In this document: piece after piece, positions 11,026-21,510 of the stretch
Layout of the letters: each line of letters opens with the position of its first letter
How positions within the stretch are numbered: the stretch's first letter is position 1
Origin: Phoronis australis
Lineage: Eukaryota > Phoronida > Phoronidae
Direction of reading: 5' to 3'
Assembly: GCA_002633005.1 (NCBI GenBank)
Contig: NMRA01000035.1
Location: 785,888-834,000 of the forward strand
Length of the DNA: 48,113 bases
Position numbers and translations under genes: made by a program
The notes under the pieces: generated by a model
Databases searched by the model: none
Seen by the model: only the letters and a program-made list of their open reading frames with translations
Told to the model about the DNA's origin: nothing

Positions 11026-11850
11026 ACTCAACAGTTTCACTTAGTTATATCAATTCACAGATTCGCCACTTTCATACCACTTCACCATTAAATCGTCACA
11101 TGTTACAAATTCATTAACCAACGAAGGAATTGTCAAAAACCCACCCAGCGAGCACGTCTGAATTTAATGTCCCACTGTTTCTTCAGTTTGGTAGCAATGA
11201 CAATAATCTCTACTCGAGTAATATTCGCTGTTAAGAAAACTCAACATAAAGACTTTACCCGTTTTACTTAATTGACAAGCTGTCGTCAAAAATTCGACAG
11301 GAAAGTTTTACCTTTTCCATGGCAGGACTTTGTCCTGTTGTTTCTGTAGTTTTTACTAAACCAGGGACACCCAAGAGACACTCTCCTCATAGTTCACACT
11401 TTACTGCTCAACATCCCATTTAATTCCAGCCTCACGCAAAAGATAAAACACTCATATTTCTGTACCTTTATCAGTCATAATAAATGACCTGCGTTTCTCC
11501 TATTTTCCTCTCCTTTCTATCTCTGGAAACGGAGCTTGCAACGTACCTATCATTTTCAGGACATACTTCGTGCATAAATGGCATTTCGATCGATAAACAT
11601 ATATATGTGAGAATATGGACTCCTCTTACATATACCGCCTTTTTATTTCATTCAGACTGGTCCACGAGATATGCATGTGGTCCTTTTGCACACAATGCAG
11701 TAGGATATTTCACTACCAGGCTCACTATTGGTTTGTTTCTGTCCTGTGCCTCGAGTTTGTCCAGCTCCTGGCTCCTATCGGCTGATGATTATCACGTGTC
11801 TTAAGGTTAACCTTTATTTTCAGTAATCATATTTCCCGTCATTCCTTGCT
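11026..11850 (+). repeat. ~0.8-kb tandem duplication, copy 2
   Basis: Second copy of the preceding unit. It differs by scattered substitutions and an insertion of about 25-30 bp around 11300-11340 (TTTACCTTTTCCATGGCAGG). The CACGTG hexamer is kept in both copies (10968 and 11793). Confidence 0.85.
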
Positions 11851-11963
11851 TTAGCTGCACTTACGTTTGAGTATAATCTCTCTTCATTTTTTTCACCCAC
11901 TACCACTCCTTTTTCCGGTGGTTCCTCCTACTTGAGTGCTACGCTTTTTATTGCCTATATCTA

Positions 11964-12159
11964 TGGAGGCCTCTGATTGGTCGGTTGAAAAGAAGGTTCT
12001 CATTGGTCGGTTTATTGGAGGCTTCTGATAGGTCGGTTGAAAGGAAGGCTGTGATTGGTCGGTTCAATGGAGGCTTCCGATTGGTTGGTTGAAAGGGAGG
12101 TTCTGATTGGTCGGTTCAATGGAGGCTACTGATTGGTGGATTCAATGGAGGCCTCTGAT
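11964..12159 (+). repeat. 26-bp CCAAT-type array, right-hand locus
   Basis: Same unit and orientation as positions 1-534: TCTGATTGGTCGGTTGAAA repeats, including diverged units (TCTCATTGGTCGG, TCTGATAGGTCGG). Confidence 0.93.
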
Positions 12160-12445
12160 TGGTCTTTTTTCCCACCTTTTTTTTCCCCTTTTTTCATTTT
12201 CCCACCTTATTTTTACTTTTTCCAGCCTTTTTCCTATCCCGCCTTTTTTATTCTTCCCATCTTTTACTTTTTCCCGCCTTCTGTTTTTCCCTGCATTTTT
12301 TCTTTTTCCCGCCTTTTATTCTTTTGTCGCCTATTTCCCGCTTTTTATTTTTTCCCACCTTTTATTCTTTTCGTACTAAACTTTTTTTACTTTTTCTGAC
12401 CTGTTTTTGATTCTTGCCATCATTTTTTGTTTTCCCGCCTCTGAT
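12160..12445 (+). repeat. T-rich CCCGCC block, copy 2
   Basis: Near-duplicate of 535-800. The order TTCCTATCCCGCC, TTCTGTTTTTCCCTGC, CGTACTAAACTTTTTTTAC, TTGTTTTCCCGCCTCTGATT is preserved. It has one extra ~20-bp unit (CCCGCCTTTTATTCTTTTGT) not present at the same place in copy 1. Confidence 0.9.
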
Positions 12446-12652
12446 TGGTGGATTCAATGGAGGCCTCTGATTGGTCGGTTCAATGGAGGCTTCTGATTGG
12501 TCGGTTGAAAGGAATGTTCTGATTGGTCAGTTTATTGGAGGCTTCTGATAGGTCGGTTGAATGGAAGGCTGTGATTGGTCGGTTTAATGGAGGCGTCTGA
12601 TTTGTGGATTCCATGGAGGCCTCCGATTGGTCGGTTGAAAGGAAGGTTCTGN
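12446..12652 (+). repeat. 26-bp array ending at an ambiguous base
   Basis: Array units continue to an N at 12652, after which the sequence is unrelated. The N marks an unresolved or joined position, so the true array length here is unknown. Confidence 0.9.
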
Positions 12653-13020
12653 TAACGCATCAGTATACATGTAGGTACATGTCTGCATCTGGCAATCACC
12701 TATTAACTACAAGATAAGTTACATTACCCATGAGGCTGACTTGCAAGTGAAGTCATGCGTGGACGCCTAAACAGAATACTTGAGAAATCTGAGATGGATT
12801 CAATTTCCTTGTGCCAGTTCCCACATCATTTTTTCACGCAACCATAGTGCACAACCATCAATGCACAAACAATGATGCGGATATTTCCTGATGCATGGAC
12901 GTTAAACATGTGAGCAGATCACGACATATACAGCAGAAGTACTGAGACTGAATCAGCAGGAAGACCTGATCACTTAGAGCTAATTTGGCCATCTTATTGG
13001 TGAATTCTCGATCAATTCAT
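12653..13020. other. Non-coding stretch, nothing recognised
   Basis: Ordinary sequence composition, no domain-bearing reading frame, repeat or RNA recognised between the array end and the minisatellite arm. Confidence 0.5.
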
Positions 13021-13039
13021 CTGATCCCTCTGCTGTGTA

Positions 13040-13878
13040 TCATGCAATCCCTAAATCAACTATGCAGGCACCAAAGAGTGTCCATACATCAAAGCCTTCC
13101 ATCTAATCTCCAAACAACGACTGTTCGCACATCGATACCTGATATCAACTGTTCACATGTCAACCATTCACACATCGAGGAACATCCATACATCGAGGTT
13201 CACCATCTAACACCTACATACCGATCGTTCACGTATCAAGGAGCATCCAGGTATCGAGGATTGTCATCTTTTGTCCACAAACCAACTGTTTGCACATCAA
13301 TGGCTGACATTAACTGTTCGCATACCAATCTTCCAAACACCAAGAAGCATCCTAGCATCAAGGATTGTCACCTGCTGTATGCATGTCANTTTGCACATCA
13401 ATGGCTGCCATCGACTGTTCGCATACCAATCTTCCAAACACCAAGAAGCATCCTAGCATCAAGGATTGTCACCTGCTGTATGCATGTCAACCATCCACAC
13501 ATAGTGGAACATCCCACATCCAAGATTACCATCAAATGTTCGCATATCGACAGCCCACACACCATGGAACGTCCATTCATTCAAGCATTGGCAACTACTA
13601 TCCATTTGTCAACCTTCCTCATATCGAAAAATGTCAATGCATCGAGGATCGACATCTTCCATACACATATCAACCACCCTCACATCAAGAAATGTCCACT
13701 CATCAAGGTCCACCATCTACTGACTACAAACCAACTGTTCGCACAACAGTATCTACCATCGGCCATCCACATAGCAATCTTCCACACACCGTGGAACATT
13801 CACACAACTAGAATCCTCAACTACCATTCACCTACCGATCATGTGTCCACTGATGCCTGCCATCCACCGTATGCATAT
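13040..13878 (+). repeat. Left arm of a large inverted repeat, minisatellite-like
   Basis: Built from related units around ACTGTTCGCACATCAATGG, CATCGAGGATTGTCATCTT and CACACCAAGGAACATCCA-like phrases with ~60- and ~100-bp spacings. One ~101-bp unit is repeated almost exactly across the N at 13389. It opens a 298-codon frame (12985-13881) rich in His, Ser, Thr, Pro and Ile, because the unit has few stops. There is no signal peptide, domain or splice context that I recognise, so I do not call it a gene. The mirrored arm at 13963-14700 gives a similar frame on the other strand. Confidence 0.85.
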
Positions 13879-13962
13879 TGACTGTCCCCCCACCGGGACA
13901 GTCATTATACATACAGTCCATTGACCATATGCATATTGACTGTCCCGGTGGGGGGACAGTCA
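13879..13962. repeat. Perfect palindromic core of the large inverted repeat
   Basis: A 26-bp sequence at 13879-13904 and its exact reverse complement at 13937-13962 flank a 32-nt spacer. Each 26-mer is itself a hairpin: TGACTGTCCC, a 6-nt loop CCCACC, then GGGACAGTCA. The segment could extrude as a cruciform or fold into nested hairpins. Confidence 0.93.
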
Positions 13963-14700
13963 AGATGCATACGATCAAGGGCAAGCATCAATAGAAACAT
14001 GGTCAGCAGGAGGATGGGAGATGAAGATCCTAGATGTGTGAACATTCCTTGATGTGAAGAAGATCGAAATGCTAATGGCTGATGGCAGACATTGTTGCGT
14101 GAATAGATGGTTTGTGGACAGTCGAAGGTCATCCTCGACGAGTGGACGTTTCTCGATGTGTAGATGGTTGACATGTGTACAGAAGATGATGATTCTCGAT
14201 ACATGGACATTTCTCGATATGTGGATCGTCGACATATGGACAGTAGAGGGCAATCCTCAAATGTATGGAAGTTCCACAATGAGTGGGTAGCCGATACACA
14301 AACAGTCGATGGCAATCCTGGATATGTGGACATTCCTCTATGCATGGATGGTTGATATGCAAACGGCAGATGACAATTCTTGATGTGGGAATGCAACTCA
14401 ATGTTTGGACGATCGATATGTGAACAGCCGATGGCAGACATTGATGTGTGAACAGTCGGTTTGTGAACAGAAGATGCCAATCCACGATATCTGGATGCTC
14501 CTGTGATACGTGAATGTTCGATATGCAGACAGTAGATGGCGATCTTCAATGTTTGGACATTCCTCGGAAAGTGGATGGTTGATATACAAACAGTCGACCC
14601 AAGGCACCAACACACGGACAGTCGATATTTAGAGATTAGACGGCCCTCTTCGATGTCTGGACATTCGCTGGTACGTGGATAGTTGATCTGCGGACAGCAC
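13963..14700 (-). repeat. Right arm of the large inverted repeat
   Basis: Read on the minus strand, this follows the left arm unit by unit at roughly 75% identity by eye. For example, both arms run CACATC(A/G)AGAAA(T/C)GTCCACTC into CC(A/T)ACTGTTCGCA-like text and end TATGCAT(A/C)TTGACTGTCCC. It carries a 236-codon minus-strand frame (13905-14615) of the same biased composition. Confidence 0.85.
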
Positions 14701-16290
14701 AGTACACACCACAGTGATCAACCAGAACGACCCGGAATTCCCCGACATGATGACAAAATTAGCGGTTATGACCTTGAATTCCTTGCCCATCTGCCAAACT
14801 ACTTCGGGTGTTTTTCGTGAACTGCAAAATTGGATTTAGGTGAAATTACGAGTTGAAAANTGGATGCAGTAAATTTCAGATGGTTGATGACAATATTGCA
14901 TCCCATCCTAGGAACTTCTCTCCATACCTGAAAAAGGAATGTATACCTGAAAACCATGCCCTCAATCAGCAAGCATCAGTTTTTAAGCAATTTTTGGCCA
15001 AGATAATTTTCAAAAAGCCCAATGCTCTCAGCCAACAACTTCCATTTTACGTCATTGTTACATTGTACCTTGCTAGGCCTCTTCTAAATTGTAGCATTTT
15101 ATGTAATTGTTACAGTTTACCTGGAAAGCACAAGAGAGAAATGTACCATTGTTACATTTTTCAAAAGCAAGTATATTTCATGCTTGGTATTGATCACACG
15201 GAGCAAAATGGTTCACACACCTAACAGGTTCTTTCCCGGATTGCTCGAATGAAATTCTGTCAAGTGGGCCAGCTCGAATTTATACATGTGTACCCATGTG
15301 CTTTCCATTGTTTTTTAACCCAAATAGTTTCTTAGAATATTCAATAGCTCTGCCCCATTCAGTTTCAACTCCAGATGAAAGGCGTTTTCAAGGTTAGGTA
15401 ACAATTTTTAATTAAAGTGTTCGTGCAATCTTTTGTTGGCACTCAAGTCATAAATTTTGTATCTGGCATTACAGTAAACATGTCAGTTGTTAAGCACAAC
15501 ATAAACAATGACATTGTATTTTGGCTAATGCTTATCGTATTTCTTTGGGAAAAAATGACCAAAGCCCATTCCACATAAAATTGTTGCTAGTACCCCGGCC
15601 GTGTCAGATACCACTTATTCTGATTTTGGTCATTTACTTTATGATGTGATCTTGGTTTCATAAAATGTAATAATTGCATGTTTGTTGCATGTACATTGCA
15701 CATAAAATGGAACAATGATATAAAATGTAACAATGTAAAATGTTGCAATTTCATCGAATACAACAGTTGTAACATTTTACGAAATTGTTTCATAATATAC
15801 CAAAGCCCCATACATCTGCGATAAAAAAAATTTCAGTTTGGGAAAGTGTCTTGGAATTTTAGGCAATGATATGTATAGCAACTTTTTTGTTAAATTTCAT
15901 AAACATCCATCAAGACGTTGGTAGTGAAATAAATTTCTAATTCGTTTTAAGTGTTGTAGGTAGAGGTTCTACTTTCACTTTTCTACTAAAGTGTACATGC
16001 TTTTTGGTTACAAAGAATGTTAGGATTCAACAGTTCATTCGCTTTTACAGTTTTACCAAGTATAAAAGTTTGAAAATATAAAATGTTTGCACATTTTTGC
16101 ATTAATATAATATTCACCCATTCTTTCCCAAAAAGACTGAACAAAATTGCAGTTCCAAAATAAATGTTTTAAATTTTAAGTTTCATTCCTGTAAAAGGTA
16201 CATCGGTCAGTTGGAGAAATACAAATTAGCTTTCAAAAGTTATTAGTTGCTAAAATTCTGTGTGCATTTCTGACATTTGAAACCATCAGT
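14701..16290. other. AT-rich intergenic sequence
   Basis: No supported gene. It contains scattered copies of a short phrase TGTTACATTTTA / TAAAATGTAACA in both orientations (around 15055-15160 and 15660-15785), and an N at 14860. A 123-codon frame at 14853-15224 has no recognisable feature. Confidence 0.5.
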
Positions 16291-16299
16291 CTAATATTT

Positions 16300-17300
16300 G
16301 AAGTACAAGAAAAACATAGAAGTAGTCGCAATAAAGAAAACTGCCACTAGGGGCCACCCGAATAACATCCGGAAATTAATGTCAGCCAGGGTTTTTGCAT
16401 CCGGAACACAACCATCAATTTTCATAATGGTCCTTTGAGTGGTTTGGCAGACAGAGAGGCAGAAGTCAAAAGCATAATTTTCAAATATGGCCACCAGGTG
16501 ACGCAGAAAACATCAAACCTGTATGAAAATGGGAGGGTGTTCTCGTTTCCTTTGTAGAAACTTGTTTGCTGAATTTCTTGAATATAAATTCATGTCCTCC
16601 AAAGATACAGAATCGGGTTGAACATAAAAAGAACATTTTGCCAATAGGGTGCACAGTGGTATTTGGATCAGTTCAACACTTGTCACCATTTGTCATCCGT
16701 TCCATAGGAAGATATCTTTACAATTTCACAAAGCTCCTTCAAAGGGTCACGGAGACTAAGCTGCAGACGCAAAAAACAAAATTACAACTAGGGGGTGACA
16801 AAGTAATTGGATCCATCTAAACGTTAATGTCATCTGTTGATAGGTATGGTACATAGGGAAGCGTTCGCCAGTAAACCGACGCAAAAATAACAAAAATGGC
16901 CACAATATAGTGCAGAAAACATCAAATCTGCCCGAAAAGGCATTGTCTTCTTATCAGAAACAAATTCGCAAAATTTCATGGAAATGCAAACGTATGGAGC
17001 ACAGTGGTATTTGGATCAGTTCGACAGAAATGCATCTTTCAAATTTCACTACTTTCCATCTGTCAAAGAATTGAGGATTTAGCCGCTGATGCAGAAAAAA
17101 ATCACCACTAGGGGGCGAAACAGTTGTCAGACTTGTCTGAAAGGGAATATCAATCATGGCCTTCTCATCAGGAACACATCTGTAAATTCTCATAATGATC
17201 CTTTGAACAGTATGGCAGATAGAGATGAACGCCATGAAACGGACGGAAAAATAAGAAAAATGTGTTTTTCATCTGACATTTTTATACTTTCACAAAAAAA
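16300..17300 (+). repeat. Array of CTCF-like-motif core units (no termini)
   Basis: Diverged units with cores at 16344 (CCACTAGGGGCCAC), 16491 (CCACCAGGTGACGC), 16641 (CCAATAGGGTGCAC) and 17105 (CCACTAGGGGGCGA), plus weaker ones near 16784 and 16899. The shared spacer phrases TTTGAGTGGTTTGGCAGACAG and TTTCATGGAAATG appear between them. Neither the 5' CAACG hairpin nor the 3' terminal hairpin of the family is present, so this is a fragment. Confidence 0.85.
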
Positions 17301-17509
17301 TCTCCAAACTCAATCATCTTAAGAACAGGTCAATGAATCGAATGATTTTTCAAAATCCACTATTGTTACAAGACCCAAAATGTCATTCAGAGTTCAGAGA
17401 AGTGTTTTCACCAATAAATTGACCAGATAAAGTCGGCCTGTCTGAATTGGGTGAATCAATTTTTTCAACGACTTTTTTCCAAAGTCGATGACAAAATTTT
17501 TATTTTTTT

Positions 17510-18059
17510 TGAAAATTCTGGGGGCTTGCCGGGTTTTAGAAGAACTTTAATTACCCACTGCAGTTGTGAAGTGGGGAGATCATTCATTTTACAACTATAC
17601 TTGAAAGATCTAAATAAGAAAGGTGATAATTCCTTCCAAAAGCAAAACCATCAATTCCCGGACTTAAGTTATTTTTCATGTTCTCGCAATTTTATTTCTT
17701 GCAGATTAATATCAGTATCTAAACTTGCTCGATCAATATCGCTAATTTTTTCGGATATTTAGAGTTTCCGCTGTGTCACTGATATTCTGAATTCCACATG
17801 CACTGTCTCTAGAAGCATATAGTTTTTGTAAAAAGATTTTTTTAATTCACTTAAACTTTCTTTTTGTTTTGTCAAAGGTTCACTAAAGGGCTTTATCACC
17901 TTAGTTATTGTTATCTTAACCACGTTTTAGTTTTCTAAGCCACAAAAAAGTACTTTAATTGTTGCCTTATCACCTCTTTCGAATTAGGATCGTTTTGTAA
18001 GTAATTGAACCAATCTAGATTATAATCCTGAACAACATTCCAGTCACCACAGAGGACAA
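17510..18059 (-). pseudogene. Decayed L1/Tx1-like LINE: end of endonuclease to start of RT
   Basis: On the minus strand the segment just below 18060 reads VLCGDWNVVQDYNLDWF, the GDWN-type active-site region of an apurinic-type LINE endonuclease. Further on (around 17650-17680) it reads MKNNLSPGIDGF, then LSPFLFRSFKYSCKMN and VIKVLLKPGKPP. These fit the N-terminal part of a LINE reverse transcriptase. Several stops and frameshifts separate the pieces, and the RT is lost after about 17510. It continues the minus-strand LINE of 18754-19029 across the inserted element at 18060-18753. Clade assignment is by motif resemblance only. Confidence 0.8.
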
Positions 18060-18753
18060 CGAGAGCAACGTGGGACGTTGAAATCTACCTAAAACAGTGT
18101 GCTTCTAGTGGTGTTTATTTGTATCATAAAAATGGCCACTATATGGTGCTAAATACGTCGTATCCAACCGAAACAGTGATATGCTGTTAATTTTTAATAG
18201 AAAACTACCTGATTTCATAAAAATCTGTCGAGGAAAACAAAGAAAATGGAAAAAAAATGAAATAGCCACTAGGGGCCACAGCGTTTGTCATATCCATCTG
18301 AAAGTTGTCGTCTGTTGTCAACTTCATATTAATACACTTAGTGCTAAATCTAATAAATATTCTGCAATGGGTTAAGAAGATACAGCTATGGGTGCAAAAC
18401 AAATGTCACTAGGAGGCGCCACAATACTCAAAGTTATTATCGCAATCGTCCTCATTACACTGAGAACACATATGCCAATTTTCACAATCATCCTTAGAAT
18501 GCTTTGGTTGATAGAGAGCCTTTAAAGATACAGACTAGGTAAACGAAAAAAAAATTGCCACCAGGGGGCACATTGTTAGTTGTATTCGTCCAAAAGTTTG
18601 CTCATGCTGTCCCAGTGATGAATGGAACATATGTGAAAATTTTCAGGAACATATGTCATTAGATTTTGAAGACAGCAGCGGACGACAGACGAACAGGTAC
18701 ACGGACGTGGATGACTGCATAATGCGTCCACACTTAAATATGTGTGCACATAA
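18060..18753 (+). mobile_element. Pearl/HINE-like non-autonomous element, short copy
   Basis: About 694 bp. The 5' end has hairpin CAACGT-GGG-ACGTTG at 18066-18080. The core units have CTCF-like motifs at 18136, 18266, 18406 and 18558. A remnant of ACGG-type repeats (about 18668-18710) is followed by a 3' region ATAATGCGTCCAC...GTGTGCACATAA with a partly decayed terminal hairpin (18723-18750). It has no protein-coding capacity. Layout (short 5' end, tandem ~150-bp core, ACGG microsatellite, terminal hairpin, no target duplication) matches pearl elements and related Helentron-derived HINEs. It sits inside the LINE endonuclease frame, and joining its flanks restores that frame. Confidence 0.8.
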
Positions 18754-19029
18754 CAAAATCCAAATCCACTTTGTCCATTTTATCTTTAATGTTTTGAAAA
18801 AAATCAGTATCATCGGCATTCGGCCTATATGAATTCACAAGAAATATTTCAAACTTTTCACTGCCAAAAAATTGCCAACCGAGTCCTCATGAATACATTC
18901 AACTTCATGCTCAAAATTGTTCTTAATTAAAACGGACACATCCTGGAGTTTCCTGTTCCATGATGGAAATAACACTCTTACCCTCACTGAGTTCTCACTA
19001 TGTTTTCAATATTACTTTTAAAATGAGTA
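18754..19029 (-). pseudogene. Decayed LINE endonuclease, middle segment
   Basis: Minus strand, with frame changes: THFKSNIENIVRTQ followed by VLIKNNFEHEVECIHEDSVG, then FEIFLVNSYRPNADDTDFF and MDKVDLDFV. This is the usual order of a LINE AP-endonuclease (SRGVAVLIKN-like, then VNxYxPNxD-like blocks). It is bounded on both sides by the inserted pearl/HINE-like elements. Confidence 0.8.
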
Positions 19030-20762
19030 CAAGAGCAACGCGGAGCGTTGAAATGCACCCACAAATGCATCGTAAATGGTGGTTTTGGGGTTTACTTAAT
19101 TGTATCATAAAATGACCACTAGATGGCGCAAAATGTACAATCCATCCAAAAACGGGAACATGCCATATTTCATAAAAATCTGTCAAGGAACTTCAGAGAA
19201 ACAAAGGAAAACAGAACAAAATGAAATAACCGCTTGTGGGCACAGCGTCCGTTCCATCCGCCTGAAAGTCGTCGTCTGTTATCTTCATATAAATTCACTT
19301 ACTAAGTTTAATAAAGATTCTGCAGTGGGTTTTGGAGATACAGCTATGGGCACAAAAAAACAAAACTACCACTTGGAGGTGCCACAGTAGTCAGTCGCCA
19401 TCATCAAACGTCCTCTTCACACAGAAAACATATACACCAATTTTCAAAACAATCCCTAGAATGATTTGGTTGATCGAGGGGTGGACGCCAAAAACAAGAT
19501 TTTAACTAACGGCAAAAAATGACCACCAGGTGGTGCAAAATACCTAGATTCCATCTAAAAACAGGAAAATGGCGTCATCTCACCAATAGATGATTTTAAT
19601 CAAAATTTTATGAAAATATGTTGAGGACCTTTGAAGATACACTGACGGACTGGTAAACGTAAAAAACTAAAATTGTCACTAGGGAGCACACCACTTGTCA
19701 GATCCGTCCGAAAGTCATCGTCATCATTGTCAACATCATGTAAATACACTTGCTAAATTAAGTAAAGATCCTTCAAACGGTTTAATAGATACAGCCATGA
19801 ATGCAAAAAAACTGCCACTAGGAGGCGCCACAGTAGTCAAACTCGTCGGAAAATTGTTGTCAGCCGTCCACTTCATAGTAAAAACATTTATGCAAATATT
19901 CACAATTATCCTGAAAGCGGTTTAGTTGATAGACAAGTGGACGCCAAAAAACAGACTCGAAAACAGTAAAATGTCCACTAGGTGGCGCAAACTAGGTTGA
20001 ATGCAACTGAAAACAGAGAGATAGCGTCATCTCATTAACAGATGCCTGTATGCCATATTTTATGAAAATACCTTGCGGACCTTTGAACATACAGAGGTAA
20101 ATGTAAAAACAATATAATTGCCACTAGGTGGCACACAAGTATAGTCAGATCTGTCTGAAAGTCATCGTCCTTCGTTGTTAGCATCATATAAATACACTTA
20201 CTAAATTTAGGAAAGATCCTGCTAACGGTTTAGGGATACAGCCATAGGTGCAAAAAACAAAACTGCCACTAGGAGGCGCCACAGTAGTCTAAGTCGTTGG
20301 AAAATCGTCGTCAGCCGGCCATTTTATATTAAGAACATATATGCCAATTTTCACAATCATCCTTTGAGCAGTTTGGTTGATAGAGGGGTGGACACAAAAA
20401 CAGTATAAATGGCCACTAGGTGACGCAAACTACGTCAAATCCATCTGAAAACGGGAGGATAGCCTCATCTCACTAATAGGTGCCTATGTACCTATTTTTA
20501 TGAAAATCCGTTGAAGACTTTTAAAGATACAGAGGTAAACGTAAAAAACTAAAATTGCCACTAGGGGGCACACCGGTAGTCGAATCTGTCTGAAAGTTCG
20601 ATTATGCTATCCCATCTACGGAAGGAACACATGTACAAAATTTCATGAACATATGTCAAGGCATTTTGGAGATAGTAAAGCAGACGCCGGACGTACGGAC
20701 GCCGGACGGACGGATGGAAATGACAGCATAATGCGTCCACGTATAAATATGTGGGCGCATAA
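19030..20762 (+). mobile_element. Pearl/HINE-like non-autonomous element, long copy
   Basis: About 1.73 kb with the same ends as the copy at 18060. The 5' hairpin is CAACGC-GGA-GCGTTG (19036-19050). The 3' ACGG-type repeats (20680-20716) are followed by a 28-nt hairpin TGCGTCCACGTA-TAAA-TATGTGGGCGCA (20732-20759). The core has eleven units with CTCF-like motifs at 19116, 19230, 19369, 19523, 19676, 19815, 19975, 20121, 20266, 20413 and 20558. They follow a three-type cycle (GGTGGCGC-AAAC, GGGGGCAC-AC, GGAGGCGC-CACAG) repeating every ~440-450 bp. It interrupts the LINE endonuclease. Confidence 0.85.
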
Positions 20763-20867
20763 AAATCGAATGCTTTAATTGCTTAATATAGCTAAAGACA
20801 TCTTTTCGTTTAGATGAGGAACCCAAACGTCTGCAATTCATAGAGACAATACAACTCATTGTGTTGT
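20763..20867 (-). pseudogene. Decayed LINE endonuclease, N-terminal segment
   Basis: Minus strand reads SMNCRRLGSSSKRKDVFSYI then KQLKHSIF, the start of a LINE AP-endonuclease domain (NCRGL..KR.DVF.YL-like). It ends at the inserted element. The other flank resumes with THFKSNIEN, so only about four codons (the LQE-type catalytic Glu region) are missing at the junction. Confidence 0.8.
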
Positions 20868-21510
20868 ATTAGAGACTGAAATAACCTGCAAGTATGACGA
20901 GTACTAACCAGGTAAGAAAAAAACAGACTGGCGGCCTTAAAAAGAGTTCTTGGTTAACTGTATCTAATGCATTTAGCTAACAAACGATAGGAATAGTGTC
21001 CAAATTCCTGAGAGTATAAACTTCTCCCTCTATGACCAGTTTGTCTGTATTGATAGCAAGGGGAGAAAGTTGGCAAACCAATGTTTACATAGTTTAGCTC
21101 TCTCATTGTCTGCGTTCATGTGATAACCTCACGTAATCTAACAATTATTGTAAAAAGGGCATCTGACACTAACTATATTTGAAATACTTCCAAACAAAGT
21201 TCAACAAATGTCGTGAAGAAGTTTTTTTAAGAGATACTGTCACCAAAAACCTTCAAATGGAGAAAAATTGTCAAATTTCAGAGAAATTAGACTTAATTTT
21301 CCCCTGCTAATTAATTTGTGTGACTAAGCACTGACACCTATTTGTCAAACACCATTGTGTACCAACACAATACGCTTGTTTGTCACGTTGATTCTAGATC
21401 AGATGGCAATGTTGGAAATTTCATGGTTTTATCAGTCCAGGGGAATGGTACATAACATGGACACATTCTCTTTATACCCTTCGAAATGCCAGCGGTGGTA
21501 AAATGACCCT
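20868..21510. other. AT-rich intergenic stretch
   Basis: No gene, RNA or repeat recognised. Confidence 0.4.
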
